This document shows positions 11,201-24,365 of a stretch of 64,000 nt of DNA, one piece after another. Made by a program: the position numbers and the translations under genes. Each line of letters starts with the position of its first letter. The stretch's first letter is position 1. The notes beneath the pieces were generated by a model. It was not told where the DNA came from and searched no databases. It worked only from the letters and a program-made list of their open reading frames with translations. This stretch comes from Acheta domesticus (lineage: Eukaryota > Arthropoda > Insecta > Orthoptera > Gryllidae): NCBI GenBank assembly GCA_031308135.1, contig JAHLJT010004567.1, positions 128,659,356-128,723,355 on the forward strand, read 5' to 3'.

Positions 11201-11558
11201 TAGCTCCCGTAGATCGCCGTGTTTCTCAATCAACTACTTACCTTGTGCTATGTTCGGCTTTGCACTTTGGGATACGTTATTTAGGTATTTTGGGGAACAT
11301 TCCTTGTATGCTTCAATACGCTTGCTTTGGGCTCCGACTCTCCTAGACGGACGGTCGGGAGCTAACCGACTCCCGATCAATCGGCTTGGACTAGGTCTTG
11401 TACTGAACTCCAGGGTGAGCGGGGGGATGCACGATGGTGCAGCGCTGTGGTATTCCCCCACTACATCCCCGTGGCAACCCTGGCACTCCGATGGAGTGTC
11501 CCCTTGTTGGGCTCCGTGCTGGGTGGGGACCTCGGGGATGAATTGGATATCCATCTTT

Positions 11559-12411
11559 ATGGAAACTAAACCTTCTCCCCCGCCCTCTTCCGCAAGGAAG
11601 AGATGTCCAGAACGAACTATTGACCTCAATAGTTTCTTTTTGAAAGAAGAAGATAGGCCTAAGAAACCCGGATTCCTCCTCATGGCTTGTGCTGAGGAAG
11701 GAAAATCTTTTAAAACGGTTAGTGCTGTCCGTTTGGAGCGCGCTATAGAGGAGACATATGGAAAACTGCAAGCTGCGGTACGACAAAGAAATGGAACCAT
11801 TCTGTTCGAAGCACGTTTGGATGACCAGGTCGAAAAAATTATGAAAACCAAACAGATTGCCGACCTCTAGGTGGTAGTGACCACTCACCCAACACTAAAC
11901 CTTTGTAAGGGAGTGGTCAACCACGAGAATTTTTCAACAGAGAGTGAGGAAGAGCTAGTTTCTTTTTTTAAGAGCCAGGGTGTGACTGACGTCTATAGGG
12001 TCAAGAGGAGAGAGCATGGGCGTGAAATCCCTACTTGCACTCTTATCTTGTCTTTTAATCTTCCAACTCTCCCTCAAAAAATCTCCTGCGATTTTTATAA
12101 CCTCCGCATTCTCAATATGTCCCCAACCCTTTGCGGTTCCTTAAGTGCCAGAGGTTCGGCCACACACAGCAGCGGTGCAAGGCAGACACCCCGATGTGTG
12201 GTAAATGTGGGAATTCAATGCACGAACCTGATTTCTGCGCCATTACACCACACTGTGTTAATTGCGAAGGTGACCACTAGGCCAATTATAGGCTATGTCC
12301 AGTTTTTTTTGAGAGAAAGAGAAATTCAGAAGATTAGAGCTACTGAGGTGTCATTTCCAGAGGCCAAGCGTCGGTTCCTAGCGAGGACTCCTATCGATCT
12401 CTCTCGCTCCT
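11559..12411 (+). pseudogene. ORF1 of the old I-type element, 5' portion
   Basis: ATG at 11559 starts METKPSPPPSSARKR, matching ORF1 of the younger copies at 19074. An in-frame TAG at 11868-11870 follows IADL, and the frame resumes at once with VVVTTHPTLN. Frameshifts lie in the zinc-knuckle region around 12120-12300. The remaining part of this ORF1 is at 24378-24798. It is non-functional as it stands. Confidence 0.85.
12400..12411 (+). repeat. Left target-site duplication of the composite insertion
   Basis: TCTCTCGCTCCT directly precedes the 5' end of copy 2. An identical 12-mer follows the 3' end of copy 3 at 24366-24377. Confidence 0.88.
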
Positions 12412-12977
12412 CCCGTCGAGGTGGGTTGGTCCACGTCCTGAAGGGGGGATGCAGAGAAGGCTCTCAAGTGTTCCTTTATCCATTTTTTCCCATCTTCTTG
12501 CTTTTCATTTCATGTCATGTACGTTCTTTTCACTCCTTTTTCTTCCTCACTGGCCTTCTCTGTATGCTGAACCCCCACCCATGTGTTTGCCGTGCATGGC
12601 GACCCGTGTCGGAGGGAATGTGTGTCCTGGCAGTTGAGGGACCTGTTTGTTTCCCTATCTAGTCCTAGTGCTACTGTTCGCCTTGCACTAAGGGGTACGT
12701 TGATTACGTATTTTGGGAAACATTCCCTGTAGGTTCCAACACACTCGCTTTGGCCCCGGACTCTTCTAGACGGGCGGTCGGGAGCTAACCCACTCCCAAT
12801 CAATCGGCTCGGACTAGGTCTTGTACTGAACTCCAGGGTGAGCGGGAGAATCCACGGCGGTGCAGCGCTGTTATTCCCCCACTATATCCTCGTGGCAACC
12901 CTGGCACTCCGATGGAGTGTCCCCTTGTTGGGCTCCGTGGTGGGTGGGGACCACGAGGATGAACCTATTCCATCTAT

Positions 12978-14304
12978 ATGGATACTTCACCTTTCCCCTC
13001 GCCCTCTTTCGCAAGGAAGAGGAGATGTGCAGAGAGAACTATTGACTTGAATGGTTTTTTTTCTAAACAAGAAGATCGACCCAAGAAGCCTCGTTTCCTC
13101 CTCATGGCATGTGCCGAGGAAGGTAAGACTTTCAAAACTGTGAGTGCTGTTCGTCTGGCGCGAGCCATCGAAGAAGCCTACGGGAAGCTCCAAGCGGTCG
13201 TGCGACAAAGGAATGGAACCATTCTTTTTGAAGCGCGTACCGACGAGCAGATTGTAAAAATTCAAAATACGAAGCAGATTGCCGGCCTCCAGGTAGTAGT
13301 CACGGTTCATCCCACCTTGAACCTGAGCAAAGGCGTAGTCAACCACGAGGATTTTGCAACAGAAACGGAGGAAGATCTTCTAAACTTTTTTAAGACCTTT
13401 GGCGTGACTGAGGTGTCAGGATCGGAAGGAAGGAGCAGGGGAAAGTGATCCCTACTTCTACCCTGATCCTTACTTTTGACCGACCATCCCTCCCGGAAAG
13501 GATCGTTACCGCTTTCTACAACCTCCGTGTGCGGTTCCGAACCCTTTGCGCTGCTTCAAGTGCCAAAGGTTTGGCCATACCCAACAGCGATGTATGTCCG
13601 TAAACGCGGTTTGCGGGAAGTGCGGATCACCAGTTCACGACACACAACCCTGCGACAAACCACCGCACTGTGTGAATTGCGAAGGCGGTCACCCGGCCAA
13701 CGACAACCAGTGTCCCACGTTTCTCCGGGAAAGGGAAATCCAAAAAATAAGGGTAACTGAAAAGGTTTCCTTCCCTGAGGCGAAGCGTAGGTTCCAAATC
13801 AGGAATCCAGTGGACCTATCACGATCTTTTTCCAGTGCTGTAAAACCTAAGTCCCCGGGGGTAACAGCGAATTGTCAAACTCACTGTACCCCAGCGGTAG
13901 TTTCGCACTTTAGTTGTCAGGTGTCACCGACAGACTTCCCCGAAGATTCGGCATGTATCCAATGTGGGAAAATTATCATTCCCACAAAGTACAAAAAACC
14001 TGTGCAAAAACTCCACCAGAAATCGACCACTGAGACTTCTACTGAAATCGATCTTAAACAGACACCGCCTCCCAGGAAAAATACGTCATCCAAATCCCGT
14101 CCACCTCTTTCTGTCTCTGAGAATCACTTCGGACGATCCTCCAGCCCCTGTAGATCTCGGTCACCCGTGGCCAAAAGTCGGGAAAACCCCCCGACCATAT
14201 CCAGCAGCAGTCAGGATGACTCTGCTGTTGATGAGGAACCCCACGAGAGTTCCTCTACAACCATTCAGAAGGTGAGAAAGAAAAAAGCAACAAAAGAAAT
14301 AATT
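12978..14304 (+). pseudogene. ORF1 (Gag-like, CCHC) of I-type copy 2, frameshifted
   Basis: The frame starts MDTSPFPSPSFARKR and is open to 13448. Relative to copy 3 it lost 2 bases near 13415 and 7 bases near 13530, so the frame resumes at about 13546 with knuckles CFKCQRFGHTQQRC, CGKCGSPVHDTQPC and CVNCEGGHPANDNQC. A 2-base loss near the end shifts the natural stop, so the frame runs on into ORF2. Expected role is RNA binding and chaperoning. The tail is rich in Ser, Pro and Lys. Confidence 0.85.
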
Positions 14305-14311
14305 TCTCATA

Positions 14312-16917
14312 ATGGCTCTCTCATGGAACTTAAATGGTCTTCGTGCTCACTCAGAAGAATTAAGATTAATAATTTCTCGCCACAAACCATTTATAGCCTG
14401 TCTTCAGGAAACTCATCTTCTCCCTCATCATCCCCTGTCTCTTCGCGGATTTAATATCTATCGGTTCGATCAAGACGACGGACTTCGTGCTCACGGCGGT
14501 GTCGCGGTACTCATCCGCGACTCCCTGTTCTCGGAGGAACACAACGTTCGAACCGACCTCCAAACAGTTTGCGTTCGGGTACACCTACCATCGTTCTCTT
14601 TTACGGTGTGTAGTATATACATTCCCCCTGGCCAAGTCGTGTCACAAGATGAACTCGAAGATGTTTTTTCTCAGTTGCCCGCCCCTTTTCTTATTGCAGG
14701 GGATTTTAATGCCCACAATCCCCTCTGGGGTGGCACGAGGACCTGCCCGAGAGGTTATATCCTCGAAAATATTATTGACCAGCAAAACTTAATTCTTCTG
14801 AATTCCGGGAATCACACTTATTTCTCCATGGCGTCAAACTCCTTCTCGTCAATCGATCTGGCACTCTGCAGTCCATCCCTATCTACCATGATAGAGTGGA
14901 CTGTACTCGATGATCTACATGGGAGTGACCATTTTCCCACTTTGGTCCACTTTAATATCCCTAATTTAGACGGCATCCACCCTCCTCGCTGGCTATTCCA
15001 TCGAGCCGACTGGGATACATTCAGCGAGAAAATTATAATGCCAGACCACTTTTCAAATAATATCGATACCGTGGTGGCCCAATCCACCGACGCCCTTCTT
15101 CGCGCAGCCACCATTGCAATCCCGAAGTCTACGTGTCGGCCACGACGCGTCCCTGTGCCTTGGTGGAATGCTGACTGTGCCACCGCGGTGCGTGACCGAA
15201 AGCAAGCACTCGCGAGGCTCAATAGGTTCCCCACCGCATCAAACCTGATCGATTTCAAAAGAAAGCGGGCCAGAGCCAGATTAGTAATACGGGAAAGTAA
15301 GACTGCTTCCTGGAGAGCCTTTATTTCTTCTCTTTCTTGCCATACCCCGCCTAAAGTAGTATGGCGAAAGATCCGACAGATCGGAGGAAGATTTTCCCCA
15401 CCATCTGTCCCAGGACTTCTTATTAATGGAAATCTTATTACTTCTCCAGAAGAAGTAGTTGAGGAATTGGCCTGTCATTATGAAAATTCCTCCAGTTCCT
15501 TACACTACTCCCCTAGCTTCTTGAAAACGAAGAGTAGAATGGAGAAATGCAGATTGGACTTCTCAACCTGCCTGGAGGAAGATTATAACGCCCCTTTCTC
15601 CATGGATGAATTTTCCTGTGCGCTCGCCCGTGGGAAAGATTCTGCTCCAGGACCAGACCAGATACACAACCAAATGTTAAAACACCTGTCGGAAGAGGCA
15701 CGTATCTTTCTCCTCCGTATCTTCAACAAGATTTGGATGGAACATACCTTTCCTAGGACCTGGCGCGAAGCGATTATTATTCCTATTCCTAAAGAAGGAA
15801 AGGCAGGACAAAGCCGTCAACCTACCGCCCTATCTCGCTCACAAGCTGTGTCTGCAAGGTTTTAGAGTGAATGGTGAATACGCGCCTGGTCTGGCTTCTG
15901 GAACAGAGAAACCTACTTACACCCATCCAATGTGGTTTCAGAAAGAACAGGTCAACCATGGACCACCTTGTCACCCTTACCACACAGATCTCCTCTGCTT
16001 TCGTACTACGTCAACACCTGGTAGCAATTTTCTTCGATATAGAGAAAGCTTATGATACTACCTGGATGTACGGCATTCTTCGCACCATCCATTCTTGGGG
16101 TCTTAGGGGCCGGCTCCCCCTTTTTTAGTAGCCTTTCTTTCCTCAAGATACTTCCGCGTTCGCCTTGGTGACAGGGTATCCGCCAGCCACCATTTAGAAA
16201 ACGGAGTCCCTCAGGGCTCAATTCTGATTGTTACTCTGTTTGCCATCGCTATCAATAGTATAGCGTCGATAATCCGAGAGCCGGTGAAAGCATCGCTCCT
16301 CGTTGACGACTTTGCCATTTTCTGCTCTTCCAAGAGTATTCAAGTGATAGAGAGACAATTACAACTTGTCGTCAACAAATTGCAGGACTGGAGTGATGCT
16401 ACAGGTTTTAAATTCTCCGCATCAAAAACTAACTATGCACTTCTGCAGGATTCATCATCTCCATAACCACCCCGATTTTTTTCTTGGAAGCCATCTTCTA
16501 CCTTTTGTGGAGTCTGCAACTTTCCTTGGGCTTACTTTCGATAAGAGCCTAACTTGGCGAAATCATATACGTAAACTGAAAAGCCGATGGGTCTCACCTC
16601 TGAACCTCCTCCGCACCCTTACAGGCAGCTCTTGGGGAGCAGACCGTGTGTGTCTCTTGCATTTGTATAGAACCCTCATCCGCTCTAATTTGGATTATGG
16701 ATGTATTGTATATGGGTCAGCGTCACCATCAACCCTCCGGCCATTAAATACCATTCACAACGCCGGTATAAGAATTAGTACAGGCGCCTACCGCACGAGT
16801 CGCATCGAATGCCTCTTGGCCGAAGCTGGAGAACCATCTCTGAGCCGAAGGCGAGATATTTTATTAGCCTCTTATGGGGCTAAAATGTCGGGACTGGTTG
16901 ACCACCGTTGTCGTCGT
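14312..16917 (+). pseudogene. ORF2 (APE endonuclease / RT) of I-type copy 2, broken and truncated
   Basis: ORF2 begins MALSWNLNGLRAHSEE, the start of an APE-like endonuclease with IPPGQ and AGDFNAHNPLWG motifs. The frame is open to 15865. A single lost base near 15803 breaks it in the RT domain (after IIIPIPKEGK), and more indels follow near 16127 and 16430. The RNase H domain, C-terminal zinc motif and 3' UTR are absent. Where copy 3 has a stop near 20974, this copy keeps Cys (TGC), so the two copies carry different lesions. Confidence 0.9.
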
Positions 16918-18506
16918 TTAACCTTTTAAAGACTAATGGGAAAGAGGTTTCCCAGAGCATTTGAACCCAGCGGTACTAATGGGAACTTTTTCGCTTGACC
17001 TCCAGAGGCGTGCGACGGCTCTTATCTATCGCTTGCTGACGGGTGACAAGCAGCGGCGCGGCGATTCTCACGTTCGGCGCTCGGCCTACGCCATCCGGCA
17101 GGGATGTGTTGACGGAGTACGGTCTTGAAGCGCGAAAGGAAACGTCGGCTGCTCTGACTTTTCATGCTTCTACAGTGCGCCGCAGCTACAGAAACATAGG
17201 AGAATGTTGATCGCCGTTCAACATTCACCTGGAGACGCCGCTCTAACGACAGTAAAATTATAATAAGTTCACATACCACAGTAAGAACAGAAGAGATGAT
17301 TTCCGTTTGGAATTTATAACGGAATTTGGGTTTCGTGGGGCATGTACATATAACTTTCACAAATTTGTTCCATAATATATTCTTTTAACTCCGTATGTAA
17401 TAATTAACTTGTATTAGAAAGATATTTTTTCTACAGTAGCAGATAACAATAGGGTGAAATCAAGTTTATATCAGTGCAATAAATATATCGTTTTCATATT
17501 TTGTTATCTATTGTATTGTATTATTTGCAATGTCTTAATATTTTATTGTATTGGCATAAACCAAAGACGTGGTTCCATATAAATATCTCTTCAGCTTATC
17601 AAAGCTTTTCTTTTGTTAGGGCGCCTTCTTCTTTAGGCCCTTGTACTTATACATAGCGCTTCACTGTCTACTATCTCCTGTCACACACCCCAGTCATAAC
17701 AAACTCGCCATGGCCCACGCTTCTCACGGGCGATAGCAGTCGTATTCTGCCAATAGTTGCTGCTTGCGCTTGGGTCGTGTGCTTTTTGAAGTAAAAATGG
17801 CTTGTTGAGAACAATCGCTAACAACACGCAAAATTGAGTTACTTTTGGACAGTGACAGTGACTGTGCATCTGTGTCCAGTCTGGAAGATGATCCATGCCA
17901 ATATAATTAAACATTTTCAGCTCCGATCAAGCTGTCCATCTTCGTGCATTGATTCCGTTCAAGATTCTAAATCACTACAATTTCGCTTTATCCATGTTGT
18001 ACGAAATACATTTCTTACGCATTTAAAATAAAATTAAGGAAAATTAAATACTTCTACATTTTTAGAATTTTTTTTTTACTTTCCCAAACCACTTTGAAAA
18101 ATTTGAAAAAATCATACTTTTCATAGTTTTATATAGATTCTATATCCTAAACGGCTACTTTGAATATTTTAAAAATATTTTTTTATTTGAAAAATAGATT
18201 CTTCAAATTCCAACTTTGTAATTGATATTCATAAAGTATTATGTAGGTTACCTCTTTGTAAGTGGGAAATATTTTTTTAAATTTTGAAACATAAAACATT
18301 TTGAAATATAAAAGCAATTTAAACATCAAATGAGGAAAACTTCGTTGCGCAGGCTGGGTGGGTGGAGTAAAGAATGAAAATTCGCTGAAAAAATTAATAG
18401 GATCATTGCTCAAAATATTACTTAATTTTGCAGAGGAAAAGTGGATACTGTCTTACTCAGTTAAGCCCTTTAAATCTCTATCATCAGGGACTTTCAACAC
18501 TTGGGG
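16918..18506. other. Non-element spacer inside the composite insertion
   Basis: About 1.6 kb unrelated to the I-type element: a GC-richer part to ~17300, then AT-rich DNA. No recognised domain on either strand. It separates the broken 3' side of copy 2 from the complete 5' end of copy 3 and has no duplicated ends of its own that I can find. Confidence 0.6.
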
Positions 18507-19073
18507 CCCGTCGAGGTGGGTTGGTCCACGTCCTGACGGGGGGATGTAGAGAAGGCTCTCAAGTGTTCCTTTCTCCATTTTTTTCATCTTCTTGCTTCTC
18601 ATTTCATGTCATGTACGTTCTTTTCACTCCTTTTTCTTCCTCACTGGCCTTCTCTGTATGCTGAACGCCCACCCATGTGTTTGCCGTGCATGGCGACCCG
18701 TGTCGGAGGGAATGTGTGTCCTGGCAGTTGAGGGACCTGTTTGTTTCCCTATCTAGTCCTAGTGCTACTGTTCGCCTTGCACTAAGGAGTACGTTGATTA
18801 CGTATTTTGGGGAACATTCCCTGTAGGTTCCAACACACTCGCTTTGGCCCCGGACTCTTCTAGACGGGCGGTCGGGAGCTAACCCACTCCCAATCAATCG
18901 GCTCGGACTAGGTCTTGTACTGAACTCCAGGGTGAGCGGGGGAATCCACGGCGGTGCAGCGCTGTGTTATTCCCCCACTATATCCTCGTGGCAACCCTGG
19001 CACTCCGATGGAGTGTCCCCTTGTTGGGCTCCGTGGTGGGTGGGGACCACGAGGATGAACCTATTCCATCTAC

Positions 19074-20409
19074 ATGGATACTTCACATTTCCCCCCGCCC
19101 TCTTCCGCAAGGAAGAGGAGATTTGCAGAAAGAACTATTGATTTGAATAGTTTCTTTTCTAGAGAAGAAGATCGACCCAAGAAGCCTCGTTTCCTCCTCA
19201 TGGCATGTGCCGAGGAAGGTAAGACTTTCAAAACTGTGAGTGCTGTCCGTCTGGCGCGAGCTATCGAAGAAGCCTACGGGAAGCTCCAAGCGGTCGTGCG
19301 ACAAAGGAATGGAACCATTCTTTTTGAAGCGCGTACCGACGAGCAGATTGTAAAAATTCAAAATACGAAGCAGATTGCCGGCCTCCAGGTAGTAGTCACG
19401 GTTCATCCCACCTTGAACCTGAGCAAAGGCGTAGTCAACCACGAGGACTTTGCTACTGAAACGGAGGAAGATCTTCTAAACTTTTTTAAGACCCATGGCG
19501 TGACTGAGGTGTACAGGATCGGAAGGAAGGAGCAGGGGAAAGTGATCCCTACTTCTACCCTGATCCTTACTTTTGACCGACCATCCCTCCCGGAAAGGAT
19601 CGTTACCGCTTTCTACAACCTCCGTGTGCGGCAGTATGTGCCGAACCCTTTGCGCTGCTTCAAGTGTCAAAGGTTTGGGCATACCCAACAGCGATGTATG
19701 TCCGTTAACGCGGTTTGCGGGAAGTGTGGATCGTCAGTTCACGACCCACAACCCTTGCGACAAACCACCGCACTGTGTGAATTGCGAAGGCGATCACCCA
19801 GCCAACGACAACCAGTGCCCCACGTTTCTCCGGGAAAGGGAAATCCAAAAAATAAGGGTAACCGAAAAGGTTTCCTTCCCTGAGGCGAAGCGTAGGTTCC
19901 AAATCAGGAATCCAGTGGACCTATCTCGATCCTTTTCCAGTGCTGCAAAACCTAAGTCCCCGGGGGTAACAGCGAGTTGTCAAACTCACTGTACCCCAGC
20001 GGTAGTTTCGCACTTTAGTTGTCAGGTGTCGCCGACAGACTTCCCCGAAGATTCGGCATGTATCCAAGGTGGGAAAATTATAATTCCCACAAAGTACAAA
20101 AAACCTGTGCAAAAACACCACCAGAAATCGACCACTGAGACTTCTACTGAAATCGATCTTAAACAGACACCGCCTCCCAGGAAAAATACGTCATCCAAAT
20201 CCCGTCCACCTCTTTCTGTCTCTGAGAATCACATCGGACGATCCTCCAGCCCCTATAGATCTCGGTCACCCGTGGCCAAAAGTCGGGAAAACCCCCCGAC
20301 CATATCCAGCAGCAGTCAGGATGACTCTGCTGTTGATGAGGAACCCCACGAGAGTTCCCCTACAACCATTCAGAAGGTGAGAAAGAAAAAAAAGCAACCA
20401 AAGAAATAA
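19074..20409 (+). pseudogene. ORF1 (Gag-like, three CCHC) of I-type copy 3, one frameshift
   Basis: Starts MDTSHFPPPSSARKRR. The frame is open to 19883, but an extra T near 19756 (CCCTTGCGAC against CCCTGCGAC in copy 2) shifts it inside the second knuckle. The correct frame continues to a TAA at 20407-20409, so the ancestral product would have about 445 residues. Knuckles are CFKCQRFGHTQQRC, CGKCGSSVHDPQPC-like and CVNCEGDHPANDNQC. The C-terminal part is Ser/Pro-rich and basic, ending in KKK-type residues. It acts in the element's ribonucleoprotein particle. Confidence 0.88.
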
Positions 20410-20418
20410 TTTCACATA

Positions 20419-23400
20419 ATGGCTCTCTCATGGAACTTAAATGGTCTTCGTGCTCACTCAGAAGAATTAAGATTAATAATTTCTCGCCACAAACCATTTA
20501 TAGTCTGTCTTCAGGAAACTCATCTTCTCCCTCATCATCCCCTGTCTCTTCGCGGATTTAACATCTATCGGTTTGATCAAGACGACGGACTTCGTGCTCA
20601 CGGCGGCGTTGCGGTACTCATCCGCGACTCCCTGTTCTCGGAGGAACACAACGTTCGAACCGACCTCCAAACAGTTTGCGTACGGGTACACCTACCATCG
20701 TTCTCTTTTACGGTGTGTAGTATATACATTCCCCCTGGCCAAGTCGTGTCACAAGAGGAACTCGAAGATGTTTTTTCTCAGTTGCCCGCCCCTTTTTTTA
20801 TTGCGGGGGATTTTAATGCCCACAATCCCCTCTGGGGTGGCACGAGGGCCTGCCCGAGAGGTTCTATCCTCGAAAATATTATTGACCAGCAAAACTTAAT
20901 TCTTCTGAACTCCGGGAATCACACTCATTTCTCCATGGCGTCAAACACCTTCTCGTCAATCGATCTGGCACTCTGAAGTCCATCCCTATCTACCATGGTA
21001 GAGTGGACTGTACTCGATGATCTACATGGGAGTGACCATTTTCCCACTTTGGTCCACTTTAATGTCCCTGATTTAGACGTCATCTACCCTCCTCGCTGGC
21101 TATTCCATCGAGCCGACTGGGATACATTCAGCGAGAAAATTATAATCCCAGACCACTTCTCAAATAATATCGATACCTTGGTGGCCCAATTCACCGACGC
21201 CGTTCTTCGCGCAGCCACCATTGCAATCCCGAAGTCTACGTGTCGGCCACGACGCGTCCCTGTGCCTTGGTGGAATGCTGACTGTGCCACCGCGGTGCGA
21301 GACCGAAAGCAAGCACTCGCTAGGCTCAATAGGTTCCCCACCGCATCAAACCTGATCGATTTCAAAAGAAAGCGGGCCAGAGCCAGATTAGTAATACGGG
21401 AAAGTAAGACCGCTTCCTGGAGAGCCTTTATCTCTTCTCTTTCTTGCCATACCCCGCCTAAAGTAATATGGCGAAAGATCCGACAGATCGGAGGAAGATT
21501 TTCCCCATCATCTGTCCCAGGACTTCTTATTAATGGAAATCTTATTACTTCTCCAGAAAAAGTAGTTGAGGAATTGGCCTGTCATTATGAAAATTCCTCC
21601 AGTTCCTTACACTACTCCCCTAGCTTCTTGAAAACTAAGAGTAGAATGGAGAAATGCAGATTGGACTTCTCTACCTGCCTGGAGGAAGATTATAACGCCC
21701 CTTTCTCCATGGATGAATTTTCCTGTGCGCTCACCCGTGGGAAAGATTCTGCTCCAGGACCAGACCAGATACACAACCAAATGTTAAAACACCTGCCGGA
21801 AGAGGCACGTATCTTTCTCCTCCGTATCTTCAACAAGATTTGGATGGAACATACCTTCCCTAGAACCTGGCGCGAAGCGATTATTATTCCTATTCCTAAA
21901 GAAGGAAAGGACAGGACAAAGCCGTCAACCTACCGTCCAATCTCGCTCACAAGCTGTATATGCAAACTTCTGGAGCGAATGGTGAATACGCGTTTGGTCT
22001 GGCACCTGGAGCAGAGAAACCTACTTACCCCCATCCAATGTGGTTTCAGGAAGAACAGGTCAACCATGGACCACCTTGTCACCCTTACCACACAGATCTC
22101 CACTGCTTTCGTGCTACGTCAACACCTGGTAGCAATTTTCTTTGATATAGAGAAAGCTTATGATACTACCTGGAGGTACGGCATTCTTCGCACCATCCAT
22201 TCTTGGGGTCTTAGGGGCCGGCTCCCCCTTTTTTTAGTAGCCTTTCTTTCCTCAAGATACTTCCGCGTTCGCCTTGGTGACAGGTTATCCGCCAGCCACC
22301 ATTTAGAAAACGGGGTCCCTCAGGGCTCAATTCTGAGTGTCACTCTGTTTGCCATCGCTATCAATAGTATAGCGTCGATAATCCGAGAGCCGGTGAAAGC
22401 ATCGCTCTTCGTTGACGACTTTGCCATTTTCTGCTCTTCCAAGAGTATTCAAGTGATAGAGAGACAATTACAACTTGTCCTCAACAAATTGCAGGAATGG
22501 GCTGATGCGACAGGTTTTAAATTCTCCGCATCAAAAACTAGCTGTATGCACTTCTGCAGGATTTATCATCTTCATAACCACCCCGATCTTTTTCTTGGAA
22601 GCCATCTTCTACCTTTTGTGGACTCTGCAACTTTCCTTGGGCTTACTTTCGATAAGAGCCTAACTTGGCGAAATCATATACGTAAACTGAAGAGCCGATG
22701 TGTCTCACCTCTGAACCTTCTCCGCACCCTTACAGGCAGCTCTTGGGGAGCTGACCGTGTGTGTCTCTTGCGTTTGTATAGAACCCTCATCCGCTCTATT
22801 TTGGATTATGGATGTATTGTATATGGGTCAGCGTCACCATCAACCCTCCGGCCATTAAATACCATTCACAACGCCGGTATAAGAATTAGTACAGGCGCCT
22901 ACCGCACGAGTCGCATCGAATGCCTCTTGGCCGAAGCTGGAGAACCATCTCTGAGCCGAAGGCGAGATATTTTATTAGCCTCTTATGGGGCTAAAGTGTC
23001 GGGACTGGTTGACCACCCTTGTCGTCGTATAATCATCCACCCAAAGTATGAGTCCTCGTACAATCTTCGAACTTCGTTACCCCATCCCCCAGGTATTAGA
23101 TTACGAAATCTTCTCCGGGAATTAAATGTAGAACTTCCCACCCCTGTGAGACCCACAAGTGACCGGATCCCCCCTTGGAAACTCCTCCTTCCCAGTATTG
23201 ACTTCAGACTCTCCCATTTACCCAAACAAACTACTAGTCCTCTGGTTTACCAGAAGCAGTTTCTGGATATGAGAGAATCCTATCCGGATCATTTATTCTT
23301 ATACACGGATGGTTCATCGTGCAGCGACGCGGTGGCATGTGGTTTTTACTGTATCAGGGCCACCAAATCATTTCGGCTTCACTCCAAATGCAGTATTTTC

Positions 23401-24096
23401 ACTGCCGAAATGTGTGCAATCTTTGAGGCCCTAAAATACATTGAATCAGCGACGTTGCGGCGAGTAGTTATCTGTTCCGATTCTCTCAGCTCTCTTCAAG
23501 CTGTCTCCCGTCCTTCGTCAGACTACCTGACTTTATCCGTTCAAAGCCTGATTCATCGTCTTCTGTCCCGCCGCTATGACCTGGTACTTACTTGGGTCCC
23601 AGGCCACGTGAGTATCAGAGGGAACGAACTGGCCGACCAGGCGGCGAAATCAGCGACTCGTAAAACTCGTATCGACATCCCTTCTGTGCCATTATCCGAT
23701 GTTCAGGCTTTCTTGAAACGATCCGTGCTTAGAGCGTGGCAAACAGAGTGGCACAATAGCACTTTCAAACTAAGTGCGATAAAGAATTCTGTGTATCCCT
23801 GGCGCTCCTCATCACGGTCTTGTAGACGCGAGGAAGTTATTTTAACCCGTCTTCGTATCGGACACTGCCATTTCTCTCACGGTTTCATTCTTCGAAATGA
23901 AACTCCCCCCATCTGTGACTCGTGCCAGACTGTTCTTTCCGTGGAACATGTCCTGCTGTACTGTAGGAAATTTGTTGGCAGTCGACGAAGACATGACCTG
24001 GGCAACTCGCTACAAGTGGTGCTCGGGGATGACGATTCTGCGCTCTCAAAACTTTTTTGTTTTTTGAGAGAAAGCAGAATATATAATTTTATTTGA
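20419..24096 (+). pseudogene. ORF2 (APE-RT-RNase H polyprotein) of I-type copy 3, single premature stop
   Basis: ORF2 has 1,225 codons, interrupted only by TGA at 20974-20976 (codon 186, in the endonuclease; TGC in copy 2). Domains in order: APE-like endonuclease (~1-225, SWNLNG, AGDFNAHNPLWG, GSDHFP); reverse transcriptase with FVDD at about 664-667; RNase H from ~959 with YTDGSS (Asp ~964), a Glu in AEMCAIFEAL, CSDSLSS and GNELADQAA; and a C-terminal CX2CX7HX4C zinc motif (CDSCQ...EHVLLYC). The enzyme nicks target DNA and copies element RNA at the nick; RNase H removes template RNA. Frame 20995-24096 is fully open, which indicates recent activity of the family. Confidence 0.93.
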
Positions 24097-24365
24097 AAGA
24101 ACAATGTTTTATGTTGTTTTTTGGCCCCTTTACAGCCAATTTTACGTTTTAAGATAAATTTTACGCGCCCTTTTTCTATTTTCCTTCTGCCATTTCTACA
24201 TGTATACTTGATGCAGAATTCGAGCCTCCTTATTAGCCAATGTACATGCTTTTAAACAGTGAGTAAGTTACATATGCAACACTGATTATTCTTTTCTCCA
24301 AATATTCTGGCATGGGCGCAAATGACCACAGCAGTCGAAGCGCCCTTTAAACCCTATTCAATCAA

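Larger units (their letters stand above)
11240..12411 (+). mobile_element. Old I-superfamily non-LTR element, 5' part (interrupted)
   Basis: Similarity to the 5' UTR of the younger copies starts near 11240 (compare 18760 onward), so about 250 bp of the family's 5' end are missing or different. The 5' UTR leads to ORF1 at 11559. The copy breaks at 12411, exactly where the composite insertion begins, and resumes at 24378: the frame passes from LSRS directly into FSDAV. The 12-bp string TCTCTCGCTCCT at 12400-12411 is repeated at 24366-24377 as a target-site duplication. Confidence 0.85.
12412..16917 (+). mobile_element. I-superfamily non-LTR element, copy 2 (3'-truncated)
   Basis: The 5' terminus CCCGTCGAGGTGGG is shared with copy 3 at 18507. 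A 5' UTR of about 565 bp, ORF1 (12978) and ORF2 (14312) follow with high similarity to copy 3. Similarity stops abruptly at 16917 within ORF2, after RT and before RNase H, so the 3' third and tail are missing. Its 5' side is flanked by TCTCTCGCTCCT, and the matching repeat lies after copy 3. Confidence 0.9.
18507..24365 (+). mobile_element. I-superfamily non-LTR element, copy 3 (full length)
   Basis: About 5.86 kb: 5' UTR 18507-19073, ORF1 19074-20409, a 9-base gap, ORF2 20419-24096, and a 3' UTR ending with the conserved block GCGCAAATGACC...GCAGTCGAAGCGCCC and an ATTCAATCAA tail. The following TCTCTCGCTCCT (24366-24377) matches the site before copy 2, not the bases before copy 3. One RNase H domain after RT places it in the I superfamily (I/Nimb-like). 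Only two obvious inactivating lesions are present. Confidence 0.92.

Noticed and set aside
11234..11888. 205- and 165-codon minus-strand frames
   Set aside because: Antisense shadows of the old I-type ORF1 and 5' UTR. Similar shadows occur opposite copies 2 and 3.
18495..18506. Private target duplication for I-type copy 3
   Set aside because: Bases before 18507 do not match those after 24365; the match is with 12400-12411 instead.
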